Shown here piece after piece: positions 9,851-19,700 of a stretch of 64,000 nt of DNA. Under the pieces are notes generated by a model, which had not been told where the DNA came from, ran no database searches, and saw nothing but the letters and a program-made list of their open reading frames with translations. Position numbers and translations under genes: made by a program. How positions within the stretch are numbered: the first letter of the stretch is position 1; the number at the start of each line of letters is the position of its first letter. The stretch comes from Clostridiaceae bacterium (GTDB taxonomy: Bacteria; Bacillota; Clostridia; Peptostreptococcales; T1SED10-28), in NCBI GenBank assembly GCA_003553525.1, contig PWEO01000068.1, forward strand, positions 1-64,000, written 5' to 3'.

Positions 9851-11299
9851 ATGGCTCGTATGATGTATCTGGGAATACTTATAGGCGTTTATGCTGTGAC
9901 GGTAATTGTGCTTAGTGTCATTATCATACTGGAAAATCGGAACCCTACCCGAACCATGGCCTGGATTTTAGTATTGATATTTCTGCCCTTGGTGGGGATT
10001 TTTCTATATTTATATATCGGACAGAATCATCGGAAGAAAAAAACATTTATTAAAAAAAGAAAACAGGATTATCGAGTGCTAAAAAGACTGTTGGATACCC
10101 AAATTACCTTTACCCAATTCGGTAGGTATTTTAAGAAAAATTTCAATGATGCCCGGGCAAAAATGGTTCCCTTAATTCTTCGGAACGGAGACTCTCCCAT
10201 CACCTTTAACAATGAGGTGAAAATATTAAAAAACGGAGCCCAAACCTTTACGGAAATGTTAAAAGTCATTGAAAAAGCCCAAGACCATATTCATATGGAA
10301 TACTTTATTATTAAGGACAGTGAAATCGGAAGGAAATTTCAACGGGCCCTGATTCGCAAAGCGAAAGAAGGCGTCGAGGTTCGACTGATCTATGATGCAG
10401 TAGGCTCCTGGGAACTTAAAAAAGATTATCTGGACCCCCTGAGAAAAGCCGGGGTACAAGTAGAAGTTTTTTTACCCGTAACCCTTCCTTTTTTTGAAAG
10501 TCGCTTAAACTATCGAAATCATCGTAAAATTTTAGTGGTAGACGGAAAAGTGGGATTTACAGGAGGAATCAATATCGGAGATGAATATCTGGGTCGTGAT
10601 AAAAAGTTGGGTTTTTGGCGGGACACCCATGTAAAAATTTTAGGGGAAGCGAATTACGTTCTCCAAACCATCTTTCTAAAGGATTGGTATTTTGTAAGTA
10701 ACGAAGAGCTGGATGATCCCCGTTATTTTCCAAGACAGGGATACCAAGGGGAAAAGGGCGTACAAATCCTTTCCAGTGGTCCCGATATGTACTGGCATAC
10801 CATTCAACAGGCCTATTTTACCGCCATTACCGCAGCGCGAAAAAGTGTTTATATTACCACCCCTTATTTGGTTCCCGATGAAGGAATCTTAACTGCCCTA
10901 AAGACCGCAGGTCTCCGCGGGGTGGACGTTCGAATCCTCCTGCCCAGTGTAGCGGATCACCGTACGGTTTTTTGGGCATCCCAATCCCATTTTAAAGAAC
11001 TGTTGGATGCAGGCGTAAAAATCTATCAGTACCAAAAGGGTTTTGTCCACAGCAAGATCATCATGACCGATGATCAGGTGACATCCATTGGTACGGCAAA
11101 CTTTGATAATCGAAGTCTGGAACTGAATTTTGAAGTAAATGCCTTTATTTATGATGAAAAGATTACAAAGCGGGTAAAAGGAGATTTCTTTGAAGATCTC
11201 CGGGAGAGCAAAAGAATTCATTTGGAAGAATACGAGAAGCGTCCCACCATGAGTCGGTTAAAAGAGTCGGTCGCCCGCTTATTATCACCGATCCTGTAA
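9851..11299 (+). CDS. cls: Cardiolipin synthase (PLD superfamily)
   Basis: Two HKD motifs (HRKILVVDGKVGFTGGIN; HSKIIMTDDQVTSIGTANFD), N-terminal PLDc_N TM region. Confidence 0.93.
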   Translation: MARMMYLGILIGVYAVTVIVLSVIIILENRNPTRTMAWILVLIFLPLVGIFLYLYIGQNHRKKKTFIKKRKQDYRVLKRLLDTQITFTQFGRYFKKNFNDARAKMVPLILRNGDSPITFNNEVKILKNGAQTFTEMLKVIEKAQDHIHMEYFIIKDSEIGRKFQRALIRKAKEGVEVRLIYDAVGSWELKKDYLDPLRKAGVQVEVFLPVTLPFFESRLNYRNHRKILVVDGKVGFTGGINIGDEYLGRDKKLGFWRDTHVKILGEANYVLQTIFLKDWYFVSNEELDDPRYFPRQGYQGEKGVQILSSGPDMYWHTIQQAYFTAITAARKSVYITTPYLVPDEGILTALKTAGLRGVDVRILLPSVADHRTVFWASQSHFKELLDAGVKIYQYQKGFVHSKIIMTDDQVTSIGTANFDNRSLELNFEVNAFIYDEKITKRVKGDFFEDLRESKRIHLEEYEKRPTMSRLKESVARLLSPIL

Positions 11300-11359
11300 T
11301 AAAAGGGAAAAGCCCTCTTCGTGCAGAGAACTTTACTCTCTTGAAAAATCAGTAAAGTA

Positions 11360-11385
11360 AAAGGAGATGCCGAGGCATCTCCTTT
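11360..11385. terminator. Hairpin terminator between cls and the convergent SORL gene
   Basis: AAAGGAGATGCCGAGGCATCTCCTTT followed by ATTTT. Confidence 0.75.
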
Positions 11386-11424
11386 ATTTTGCTCTTTTAC
11401 AAGTTTTCATGTTGAAAAAATCGA

Positions 11425-11799
11425 TTATTCCACTTCGATTTTTTGGCTATTTATCCATAAGCCATGGATATTACAGTAACTAAGCGCATAAACCGTTCCG
11501 GATTTTTGAAGTTTTACCGAGGTAAGTCCCGTAGGCTCTGTGAAAATGTCGCTTTCCCCATGGGCAGCAAAATCAAAACTTGCCAGTTCAATAGGGAATT
11601 TTGCTCCATCGGGATGAAACATAAGCTTAAACCAGGAAATGTAATGCTCGAAAGTGTTGGGATGCCCGACAGCATCACCGATTGACATTTTTAGTTCGAA
11701 CTGCTCTCCTGCTTTTACCTTTTCCGGAGCGTGAATAACCGGTACGTGCTTTTCGCCTTTCCAATCACCTGTTTGAAAAAAAGTTCCGAATCCTTCCAT
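11425..11799 (-). CDS. Class II superoxide reductase (neelaredoxin/SORL domain)
   Basis: EKHVPVIHAPEKVKAGEQFELKMSIG, HPNTFEHYISW, YCNIHGLW metal ligands. Confidence 0.92.
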   Translation of the reverse strand: MEGFGTFFQTGDWKGEKHVPVIHAPEKVKAGEQFELKMSIGDAVGHPNTFEHYISWFKLMFHPDGAKFPIELASFDFAAHGESDIFTEPTGLTSVKLQKSGTVYALSYCNIHGLWINSQKIEVE

Positions 11800-11909
11800 A
11801 AAATAAACCCTCCTATTAATCTAAATTTTGGTGCTTCATTAAAAGAAGCCTTAGGGTATATATAACCAAAAATAAGAGAAGTTAACAGGAATCATCAAAA
11901 ATATAGGAA

Positions 11910-12566
11910 TTAGTTGGAAAGAAGGGTGCCTCTTCGCATCTGTTTTAATAGGGACTGTACCTGGGGGACTTGAAGCAGTAAAATAATGATGAAAATTTCA
12001 ACGCCAATAAAGGAACCGTTATAGACAATGGAATAAATGTAATCGTTCCACCCGTCGGGGGTAAATTCCCGAAAGAAAATAATACCGGATAGAAAACTCA
12101 TGGAGAGTCGTCCCAGCCCACCGATAAGAGCGCTAATACCCAGGTTTTTTCTATAGATTCCCGCCAGTCCCAGGGCTCCGTAGGCTAAGGGATAGTCTAA
12201 GAAAATTTGCATCCAGTGTACAATATAGGGATCCTGAATAAGATTTAGCAGACCTAAGGAAAAGCCTGCTAAAATTCCGGGCAGGGGACCGAAGGCGACG
12301 GCAAAAATAATAATCGGAAGCATACCGGCTAAGGTGACACTGCCTCCTTGAGGCATTCGAAAGAGACGGATATAGGAGAGTAAAAAGGATAAAGCAACAC
12401 AAAGACTGCCATAAACCATCACCTTGGTTTGCAGTAACCGGCCTCCCTGGCTTTTCCGGCTGCGATGGAAAAGTAACAGCATGATGGGAAGAAGGATCAT
12501 CACGCCAAGGATCACCCATACCTCTAAAGATAACTGATGTAATCGAATTTCAAAGTTTTCGAACAT
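11910..12566 (-). CDS. thiT: Energy-coupled thiamine transporter ThiT
   Basis: Six-TM ECF S-component (GGSVTLAGMLPIIIFAVAFGP, QDPYIVHWMQIFLDYPLAYGALGLAG); TPP riboswitch upstream. Start moved to the ATG at 12566 because the track start (12641) lies in the terminator hairpin. Confidence 0.9.
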   Translation of the reverse strand: MFENFEIRLHQLSLEVWVILGVMILLPIMLLLFHRSRKSQGGRLLQTKVMVYGSLCVALSFLLSYIRLFRMPQGGSVTLAGMLPIIIFAVAFGPLPGILAGFSLGLLNLIQDPYIVHWMQIFLDYPLAYGALGLAGIYRKNLGISALIGGLGRLSMSFLSGIIFFREFTPDGWNDYIYSIVYNGSFIGVEIFIIILLLQVPQVQSLLKQMRRGTLLSN

Positions 12567-12605
12567 AAAAAAACACATCCTTTCAAAATTATTAAATACA
12601 TTATC

Positions 12606-12642
12606 CCCAGGATGCAAAAAAGAGTGAATAGAAGCACTCACT
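12606..12642 (-). terminator. Riboswitch expression-platform terminator
   Basis: Minus strand GAGTGAGTGCTTCTATTCACTCTTTTTTGC directly after the TPP aptamer. Confidence 0.85.
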
Positions 12643-12644
12643 CA

Positions 12645-12735
12645 AAATTGAGCTTCCCTACGCAGGTACTAACCTACAGGTTTAAAGGGTTGGAGAAAAT
12701 CCTCTCAGCCAACGGCACCCCTAGCGATGATATTT
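12645..12735 (-). ncRNA. TPP riboswitch (THI element)
   Basis: Reverse complement reads AGGGGTGCCGTTGGCTGAGAGG...ACCCTTTAAACCTGTAGGTTAGTACCTGCGTAGGGAAGC, matching the TPP aptamer. Confidence 0.95.
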
Positions 12736-12824
12736 AATTATAAAGAGAGTATAACATAGCGTACAAAAAAAAGGAACCTGATCCTATAGGGAGGAAGGAA
12801 ATGAATATCCATCCCCCTAGGGAT

Positions 12825-14243
12825 TTAAGAGGCATAGGCTTTCTTTGAAGACTCTTCTTCTATTTCCAGTTCTTCCTCTTCATCAATGATTTTTTCCTCC
12901 CAGTTTCCTTTTAGATAAATTCCCATCCCGATCACACAGATTAAGAAATTGCTCGTTACCATGGAGTACCAGATAGCATCGGCACCGAGGTCTGTGAGGC
13001 GTCCTAAGAGATAGATCATGGGGATTCTAAGGCCCCACAGTCTAAACATGTTGATAAACATGGAATACATGGTGTGGCCGGAGCCTTGAAAAGTCCCGTT
13101 GAGTATCTGAAAAACCCCCATTAATGGTATTGAAAGGGAAATTAACTGAAGATAATCCGTACCCAGGGCAATTACCTGGGGATCCCCACTGGCAAAAACA
13201 CTGATGATGGATTCGGAGAACCAAAAAGCGATCAGTCCACCCGCAGCCATAAATACGGTGGACATCAGGATGCTGGTTTTAAAAGTAGACCGTGCCCGGG
13301 GAATCTGATCCGCCCCCAGATTTTGACCGATAATCGGGGCAATAGCATTTCCGATTCCCATGGCGGGCATCATGACTACACTGTTGATCCGGTTTCCGAT
13401 TCCGAAGGCCGCCAGTGCGGATTCGCCGTAACTTAGGACGAACATATTTAAAATAATAAAACCGAAGGCCGCGGCGGACTGGCCGATGGAAGCGGGAAGA
13501 CCTATTTTAATGATTTTTTTCAAGACCTTGGGATCGGGAAGAATATATTTTTTTCGAATATTGATTCCGTCTTTTCGGATAAACAGCGTATAGATTCCAT
13601 AACTTACAAAGATTGCCCGAGAAATCAGAGTAGCCACGGCAGCCCCTTGAATGCCCATAAAAGGAATCGGGCCAAGGCCAAAAATGAAAACCGGAGACAA
13701 CACCACATTTAGCAAAGACCCTGCAACATTTAAAATCATAGGGGTAAAGGTATTTCCCTGTCCCTGCATGATGGCATTGTAGACGATAAACATGAAAATA
13801 ACCGGCATCTCTAAAAACATGATGCTAAGGTATTGGGAGCCGTAGAGCAGAACATTTCCCTGGCCGCCCATAAGGCTGACAATGGTGGGGGTTAAAAAAA
13901 AGCCCCCTAGTCCGAGAATGGTTGATAAGACCAATAGAAATGAGAAAAGCTGGGAAGCTACTTTCTCCGCCCGCTGTTCTTGATTAGCACCGATATACTG
14001 AGAGATTAACGAAGTCCCCGCCATATTCATGCCCATGGCAACGGAAAGTATTAAAAAGATCACGGGAAACACCAAGGTCATGGCAGCGACCTCGTCGGAT
14101 CCTAACTGGCTGACCCAATAAGTATCGGAAAGGTTATATAGGGTTTGAATAAAATTATTGAACATGATGGGAGCCGCCAGGGCTATAATGATTTTATGGA
14201 TCTTTCCCGATAAAATCATTTCTTTTTTTTCTGCAAAATTCAT
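12825..14243 (-). CDS. MATE family efflux transporter
   Basis: 12-TM, LAAPIMFNNFIQTLYNLSDTYWVSQLGSDEVAAMTL start typical of DinF/NorM MATE proteins. Confidence 0.93.
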   Translation of the reverse strand: MNFAEKKEMILSGKIHKIIIALAAPIMFNNFIQTLYNLSDTYWVSQLGSDEVAAMTLVFPVIFLILSVAMGMNMAGTSLISQYIGANQEQRAEKVASQLFSFLLVLSTILGLGGFFLTPTIVSLMGGQGNVLLYGSQYLSIMFLEMPVIFMFIVYNAIMQGQGNTFTPMILNVAGSLLNVVLSPVFIFGLGPIPFMGIQGAAVATLISRAIFVSYGIYTLFIRKDGINIRKKYILPDPKVLKKIIKIGLPASIGQSAAAFGFIILNMFVLSYGESALAAFGIGNRINSVVMMPAMGIGNAIAPIIGQNLGADQIPRARSTFKTSILMSTVFMAAGGLIAFWFSESIISVFASGDPQVIALGTDYLQLISLSIPLMGVFQILNGTFQGSGHTMYSMFINMFRLWGLRIPMIYLLGRLTDLGADAIWYSMVTSNFLICVIGMGIYLKGNWEEKIIDEEEELEIEEESSKKAYAS

Positions 14244-14312
14244 GGGACATCGCTCCTAAAGTGGTTACTGTTAAGGAATAATAGATTGTCAAATTAATTC
14301 GTAAGGCTAAAT

Positions 14313-14341
14313 ATATTATAGCATTATTTATTTGAAATACA
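14313..14341 (-). promoter_or_regulatory. Putative sigma-A promoter of the MATE gene
   Basis: Minus strand TTGTAT-N16-TATAAT. Confidence 0.55.
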
Positions 14342-14374
14342 AAGAAAAAAGCACCAATCTGTAGAAAGATTTTG

Positions 14375-14447
14375 TTATACACAACATCTTGTGTATACTG
14401 GGGATAAAATTTCTAAACAACTACTATTTTCCGAGAAGTTATCCACA
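14375..14447. promoter_or_regulatory. DnaA-box-like cluster (TTATACACA, inverted near-match, TTATCCACA)
   Basis: TTATACACA at 14375-14383, TTGTGTATAC on the other arm of a 9-bp inverted repeat, exact TTATCCACA at 14439-14447. Confidence 0.5.
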
Positions 14448-14454
14448 ATCGGCA

Positions 14455-14490
14455 TAAAAAAAGCATCTGCTCCGAAGAACAGATGCTTCC
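14455..14490 (-). terminator. Intrinsic terminator of the MCP gene
   Basis: Minus strand AAGCATCTGTTCTTCGGAGCAGATGCTTTTTTT. Confidence 0.9.
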
Positions 14491-14506
14491 ATAGGGTGTT
14501 TAATAA

Positions 14507-16705
14507 TTAGTGAAGTTCAGATGCTTTAATGGATTCAGTCTCCGGTCCAGCTTCCGGGAAAGAAGGAGAGACGTTTTCACCCTTATCTACTTTAAACTGA
14601 TCGATTTCTTTGTTAAGTTCATGGGCTAAGGAAATTAAATGTTCCGAGGTCTTTTCAATTTCCGTTAAGGTAGAGGCGGTTTGTTCCATGGAAGCGGTTA
14701 CTTCCTCTGATGACGCTGCGGTTTGTTGTGATACCGCAGAAATGTTGGCAATAACCGATACGATTTCGTTACTGTCTTCCGTCATTGCATCGATGGATCC
14801 GTTAATTTCCTGTATCTTTGTTGTGATGGTTTTAGTGGCTGTGGAAATATCTTCAAAAGAGTTGTTCACCCCGCCGATAGCTTCTGACTGCTCAAGGTTT
14901 GCTACCTTTACATCCTTCATGATGTTTACGGTTTGGTTACTTTCCTCCGTGATGTCGGAAATAATACCGCCGATCTGGTCCGTGGACTTTGAAGTCTGTT
15001 CCGCAAGTTTTCGAATCTCCTCTGCAACTACGGCAAAACCTCTTCCCGCTTCACCGGCTCTTGCAGCTTCAATTGCGGCGTTTAAGGCTAATAAATTGGT
15101 TTGCTCCGAAATGGCGCTGATGCTGTCTAAAATAGCACCGATGGAGGTGGTCTTTTTATTTAACTGTTTTACGGCATTTTCGATATTATCAATAGCCCCC
15201 TTGTTTTCGTCGGCCTTGGTGTTGAGGTTCTCTAATGTAGCAACCCCTTTGCTGTTGGCATTAAGAACGGACTCGGAAGCATGGAGCATTTCGCCGGAAT
15301 TTGCTTTGAGCTCCTGGAATTTACCGGAAAGCTTTTCCGTCATGGCGGACCCTTTTTCCGCTTCGCTCGCCTGTTCCGTAGCACCGTTTGCGATTTCTTC
15401 CACGGCACGGGTGACTTCCTGGGAGGAACTGCTGGTGGACTCAATACTATGGTTTAGGGTATCCGCATAATCCAAAACATTTTTCGATGCATTCTGGATA
15501 TTTCGTATTAATCCGCAAAGGGAAGTGGTCACCTGGTTAAGAGTTTTTGCAACTTCTCCCACTTCTCCATGGGTGGGTATGGAGGACTGGGTGGTAAAGT
15601 CTCCCCCTCCGACTTTGGTCATATCGGAAACCAAAACTTTTAATGGTTTGGTTATACTGATCGAGATTAATATACCTGCCAGTAATGCAATAAGTAAAGT
15701 AATTCCGGTGCTCATCAGGGTTCCCGTCAGGATCCCCTGGGTAACCGCATCGATTTCACCGTAGTTCATAATTCCGATCAGCTTCCATTCCGTGCCGGGA
15801 ATGGTGTCGAAAACTGCGAAATACTGGTCATCTTCCCGGTCAAAATCATAATCTCCCGAAGCATTTCCCACTAAAGTACCTGTAAAATCAGGAATGGTCT
15901 CGGAGATATCCATAGAAATCAAGGATTCGTCTTCGTGGGCAATGATTTCCCCTTCGGAGTTCGTAAGGATTAAGTATCCGCTTTCTCCCAGCTGCACATC
16001 GGCCAGAAGGGTCTGTAAGGCGTTAAGATTTAAGTCAATGGCACTTACCCCGACAAAATTATTATTATCCGGGTTATAAACCGGTTTTGCCAGGGAAACC
16101 ACCAGGTCTCCGGAACCGGCGTCCTCATAGGGATCAGTCCAGGTAAGGGTTCCGCTCTCTTCGGATTCTATGTACCAGGGTCGCTGCCTAGGGTCAAAGC
16201 CTTCGGGTAGATCAATGCTTGGAGAAACATACATATCTCCAAGGTCCGTACCGATATAAGCGTGAAAAACATTTTCATGGTTTTCTACAATCGTATCCAG
16301 ACGATGGATTACCCGGGAGAGGTAGTTATTGCTTACAGGAGCCGGTACACTCTCTGGGGCTTCATCCTCTCCGTCGATAAGGTCCTCGTCGTCAGCAGTT
16401 TCTTCCTCGTCGGTAGCAGCGGGAGGCGTTGCCGGTGGGGTGAGGTCTGGATTCGCTTCAGGATCGGTCAGAATTCGCTGAAGATGATAATCCTCGCTTA
16501 AGGAGTTTACCAGCTCCTCCTGAGCGGTTAAGAAAAAGTGAAAAGCGCTCCGAACGTTTTCGATGGTATCTCCGGTAGAAGTTTTAAACTCGGTTTCTAA
16601 GAGGTCTTGCGAGTTTTGGTAGTTCACATAACCGGTAATTAAAGCGGGCAAAGAAATAAAAATGATTAGTGTTATGATGACTTTCATACGGATGGATAGT
16701 TTCAT
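14507..16705 (-). CDS. Methyl-accepting chemotaxis protein with extracellular Cache-type sensor domain
   Basis: N-terminal TM, Cache motifs ([35 protein letters not shown]), HAMP, signalling hairpin ([40 protein letters not shown]). Confidence 0.96.
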   Translation of the reverse strand: MKLSIRMKVIITLIIFISLPALITGYVNYQNSQDLLETEFKTSTGDTIENVRSAFHFFLTAQEELVNSLSEDYHLQRILTDPEANPDLTPPATPPAATDEEETADDEDLIDGEDEAPESVPAPVSNNYLSRVIHRLDTIVENHENVFHAYIGTDLGDMYVSPSIDLPEGFDPRQRPWYIESEESGTLTWTDPYEDAGSGDLVVSLAKPVYNPDNNNFVGVSAIDLNLNALQTLLADVQLGESGYLILTNSEGEIIAHEDESLISMDISETIPDFTGTLVGNASGDYDFDREDDQYFAVFDTIPGTEWKLIGIMNYGEIDAVTQGILTGTLMSTGITLLIALLAGILISISITKPLKVLVSDMTKVGGGDFTTQSSIPTHGEVGEVAKTLNQVTTSLCGLIRNIQNASKNVLDYADTLNHSIESTSSSSQEVTRAVEEIANGATEQASEAEKGSAMTEKLSGKFQELKANSGEMLHASESVLNANSKGVATLENLNTKADENKGAIDNIENAVKQLNKKTTSIGAILDSISAISEQTNLLALNAAIEAARAGEAGRGFAVVAEEIRKLAEQTSKSTDQIGGIISDITEESNQTVNIMKDVKVANLEQSEAIGGVNNSFEDISTATKTITTKIQEINGSIDAMTEDSNEIVSVIANISAVSQQTAASSEEVTASMEQTASTLTEIEKTSEHLISLAHELNKEIDQFKVDKGENVSPSFPEAGPETESIKASELH

Positions 16706-16753
16706 GAAATGCCTCCTTCTAGTTTTTACCTAATAAATTTTAGGACGTACAAT

Positions 16754-16782
16754 ATATTCGGCATAACCGGGGAAGAACTTTA
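16754..16782 (-). promoter_or_regulatory. Sigma-D/sigma-28-like promoter upstream of MCP
   Basis: Minus strand TAAA-N16-GCCGAATAT, close to the flagellar sigma consensus TAAA-N15-GCCGATAT. Confidence 0.5.
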
Positions 16783-16964
16783 ATAGATATACTTAAAAAC
16801 AATAATTTTTCTTAATTATCCCCGTAAAAAGCCTTTGAGAAACAGCATAATATTTAGAGTATGAAAATATATCTAGCAAGAATTCACGGTGTAAGGTACA
16901 ATAGAATGGGTAGAAGTATCATTACAGACTAAGCTGGACTACCGAGGAAAATATAGAAGTTGAG

Positions 16965-18263
16965 GTGTATGCATTGAATAAGGAAGCGGTTAAAAAACAA
17001 TTGATGAGTATACTAAGAAACGGAGAAAAGTCTTTGGAGGATGTGAAACTGGGCATTGAAATCGAACACCTTGTGGTGAGACAAAAAGATTTTCAATCCG
17101 TTACTTATTATGAAACCTTGGGAATTGAAACCATACTGAAAAAGCTGGAGAAGAAAAACTATAAAGGAAACTATGAAGGGGATTACTTAGTGGGGTTAAC
17201 CAAGGAGGAGATGGATATTACCTTAGAACCGGGAGGGCAACTGGAGTTTTCCACCCGTCCCTGCATTCATCTTTCCCATATTCAAGAGGTTTATGAAAAT
17301 TTTTTAGGAGATGTACTTCCGATTATTGAAGAACAAAACCAGTATTTACTGGGGGTAGGGTATCACCCCCAGAGCAAAATAAAGGATATTCCCTTTAATC
17401 CGAAGAAACGGTATGAGTATATGTCCGAGTATCTGCAACAAACCGGAAAATATGCACTCAACATGATGAAGGGCACAGCATCGGTGCAAGTGGCCATTGA
17501 TTATGTGTCGGAGAAGGATTTTATAAAGAAATTTCGTGTAGCCAGTTTTCTAACGCCTTTTTTATATTTGATTACGGACAATGCTCCGATTTTTGAAGGG
17601 GAAATTTATGAAAAATTCAGTGTACGCAGCTTAATATGGGAAAATACGGATCCCCAGCGCAGTGGAATTATTGAGGGTTCTCTGGATAAAAACTTCGATT
17701 ATCAAGATTATGCGGAGTATCTACTACATAGTAAGCCTATTTGTGCTTTGGAAAACGGTGAGTTAAAACCCTTGGGAGACCAACCCCTATGGAAGGCCTA
17801 TGAAAAAAAGGGAAAACTGTCAAAGGAAGAAATGGAGCACCTGTACACCATGGTATTTCCCGATGTTCGAGGGAAAAATTACATTGAGATTCGAATGGCG
17901 GATTCCATGCCCCCGGAGTTGAGTATGGCGTATTTAGCCATGGTTAAAGGATTATTTTACAATGAAAAGAATGTAGAAGAACTCTACTATTTATCCCGGG
18001 ATTATCGGGACAAAGATATCAAAGTCCTAAAGGACGCCGTAATTAATCAAGGGTTTGAGGCTCCCTTTCAAGGGGAGGATCTTGGAGAATTCGGTAAAAA
18101 AGTGATCCGAATGGCGGAGGAAGGGCTGGAAAAAGAAGAGCGATCCATGCTTCAGCCCTTAAAAGAGTTGATTTTAAACAGAGAAACCTACGGTCAACGG
18201 ATAAAAAAAATGTATAAAAAAGATGGAATCAATGGATTATTAGACCTGAGAGTTACAAAATAA
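16965..18263 (+). CDS. Glutamate-cysteine ligase family (GCS2-like) protein
   Basis: GIEIEHLVV, LEPGGQLEFSTRP, KGTASVQVAIDY, YIEIRMADSMP motifs of the GCS2/glutamine synthetase-like ligase fold. Confidence 0.82.
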   Translation: MYALNKEAVKKQLMSILRNGEKSLEDVKLGIEIEHLVVRQKDFQSVTYYETLGIETILKKLEKKNYKGNYEGDYLVGLTKEEMDITLEPGGQLEFSTRPCIHLSHIQEVYENFLGDVLPIIEEQNQYLLGVGYHPQSKIKDIPFNPKKRYEYMSEYLQQTGKYALNMMKGTASVQVAIDYVSEKDFIKKFRVASFLTPFLYLITDNAPIFEGEIYEKFSVRSLIWENTDPQRSGIIEGSLDKNFDYQDYAEYLLHSKPICALENGELKPLGDQPLWKAYEKKGKLSKEEMEHLYTMVFPDVRGKNYIEIRMADSMPPELSMAYLAMVKGLFYNEKNVEELYYLSRDYRDKDIKVLKDAVINQGFEAPFQGEDLGEFGKKVIRMAEEGLEKEERSMLQPLKELILNRETYGQRIKKMYKKDGINGLLDLRVTK

Positions 18264-18281
18264 CCTAAAGGAGGTAAGGAT

Positions 18282-19610
18282 ATGATACAGCATGATTTGT
18301 TTCAACAATATAAAGAAGACGTTTTACGGGAGCCGGAACGATATATCCGGGAATACCACAAGGTAAAACAACGGGTAAATTTCTCGCCGGCGATTTATAA
18401 AGGGGAACCGGTAAAGTTTTTATACCAACCCTTTTTTTTCTCGGATCAGGACATTAAGCGGTTTAGAGTGTTGGTAAAAACCCTGGGAGGGATTTTAGAG
18501 AAGGTCATTCAACAATATCTGAGGGAACCGAATTTCCGAAAACATTTTGCTTTCTCTCCCTTTCTACAAGATCTGATTTTAGCGGATCCCGGATATCGAC
18601 ATCCCTTTCCCATGGGCCGGTTTGATGTTTTCTACCATAAAGACGGTTCTTTTCAATTCTGTGAACTCAATGCCGACGGTTCTTCAGGAATGGTGGAGTC
18701 CAGAGAGTTGGATCAAATCATTTATAATTCCTTAGCCTTGGACCGGTATAAAAAAGACTATGATTTTCATACCTTTGAATTATTCGATTCATGGATCGAT
18801 GCATTGGTCCATAACTATCGCCAATTCAGTAATACAAAAAAATCCCCGCAAGTGGCCATTGTGGATTTTATGGAAGATAAACCGCCCAGTGAGTTTATTG
18901 AATTTCAGAAGGCTTTCGAAAAGAGAGGGTACTCTACAATCATAGCGGATCCCAGAGACTTGGAACTTAAGGGAGAGCATCTGTACTGCAAGGATTTTCG
19001 AATTGATTGTATTTACCGACGGACAGTAACCTGGGAAGTGGAGAAGCATCAGGAAGAGGTGCAGGATTTTATTGAGGCTTACCTTCAAGGAAAAGTTTGT
19101 GTTGTGGGATCTTTTCGTTCTCAAATCATTCATAATAAAATTATTTTTTCCGTGCTCCATGATGAAGAAGCCACAGACTTTCTAACCCAAGAAGAGCGGC
19201 AGTTTATCAACAATCATATTCCCTATACCCTGCCCTTTAATCGAAAGGAGCCCCGTCTCTTGGAAATGATTCTGGAAAATAAGGACCGATACGTTCTAAA
19301 ACCTTCGGATAAATATGCGTGTCTTGGGGTTTCGGTTGGGAAGGACTATTTAAGTGAGCAGTGGCGGCGGTTCGCAGAGGAAGAACTGGGGGAGGAGTAC
19401 TTAATTCAAGAGTATTGCAATGTCCCTTCCATGGAAATGGCGATTTTCTCGAAGGATAAGGTTGAATTTCAACAGTGCAACTACATTACCGGGCTTTACG
19501 TTTATAACGGAGAGTTTCAAGGGATTTATCATCGGGCAGGAAGAGAAAATATAATTGGAAGCCTTGTCGAGGGCTTTTCTCTGCCCAATTACCTGGTACG
19601 AAAAAAATAA
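18282..19610 (+). CDS. Glutathionylspermidine synthase/circularly permuted ATP-grasp-like protein
   Basis: GRFDVFYHKDGSFQFCELNADGSSGMVESRELD, VLKPSDKYACLGVSVGKDY, YLIQEYCNVP. Confidence 0.72.
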   Translation: MIQHDLFQQYKEDVLREPERYIREYHKVKQRVNFSPAIYKGEPVKFLYQPFFFSDQDIKRFRVLVKTLGGILEKVIQQYLREPNFRKHFAFSPFLQDLILADPGYRHPFPMGRFDVFYHKDGSFQFCELNADGSSGMVESRELDQIIYNSLALDRYKKDYDFHTFELFDSWIDALVHNYRQFSNTKKSPQVAIVDFMEDKPPSEFIEFQKAFEKRGYSTIIADPRDLELKGEHLYCKDFRIDCIYRRTVTWEVEKHQEEVQDFIEAYLQGKVCVVGSFRSQIIHNKIIFSVLHDEEATDFLTQEERQFINNHIPYTLPFNRKEPRLLEMILENKDRYVLKPSDKYACLGVSVGKDYLSEQWRRFAEEELGEEYLIQEYCNVPSMEMAIFSKDKVEFQQCNYITGLYVYNGEFQGIYHRAGRENIIGSLVEGFSLPNYLVRKK

Positions 19611-19700
19611 AAAAGATCGGACAATGCCCCCTTAAAGGACTAGAAGCATCGGTGCAGGTGGGTTATAATAAGAAGTAGCAGATGTTGGGGGAGGGATACG

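Noticed and set aside
12566-12641. N-terminal extension of ThiT in the ORF track
   Set aside because: Extension translates the riboswitch terminator.
14610-15470. 286-aa plus-strand ORF
   Set aside because: Antisense to the MCP signalling domain; low-complexity Ser/Ala-rich translation typical of spurious antisense frames.
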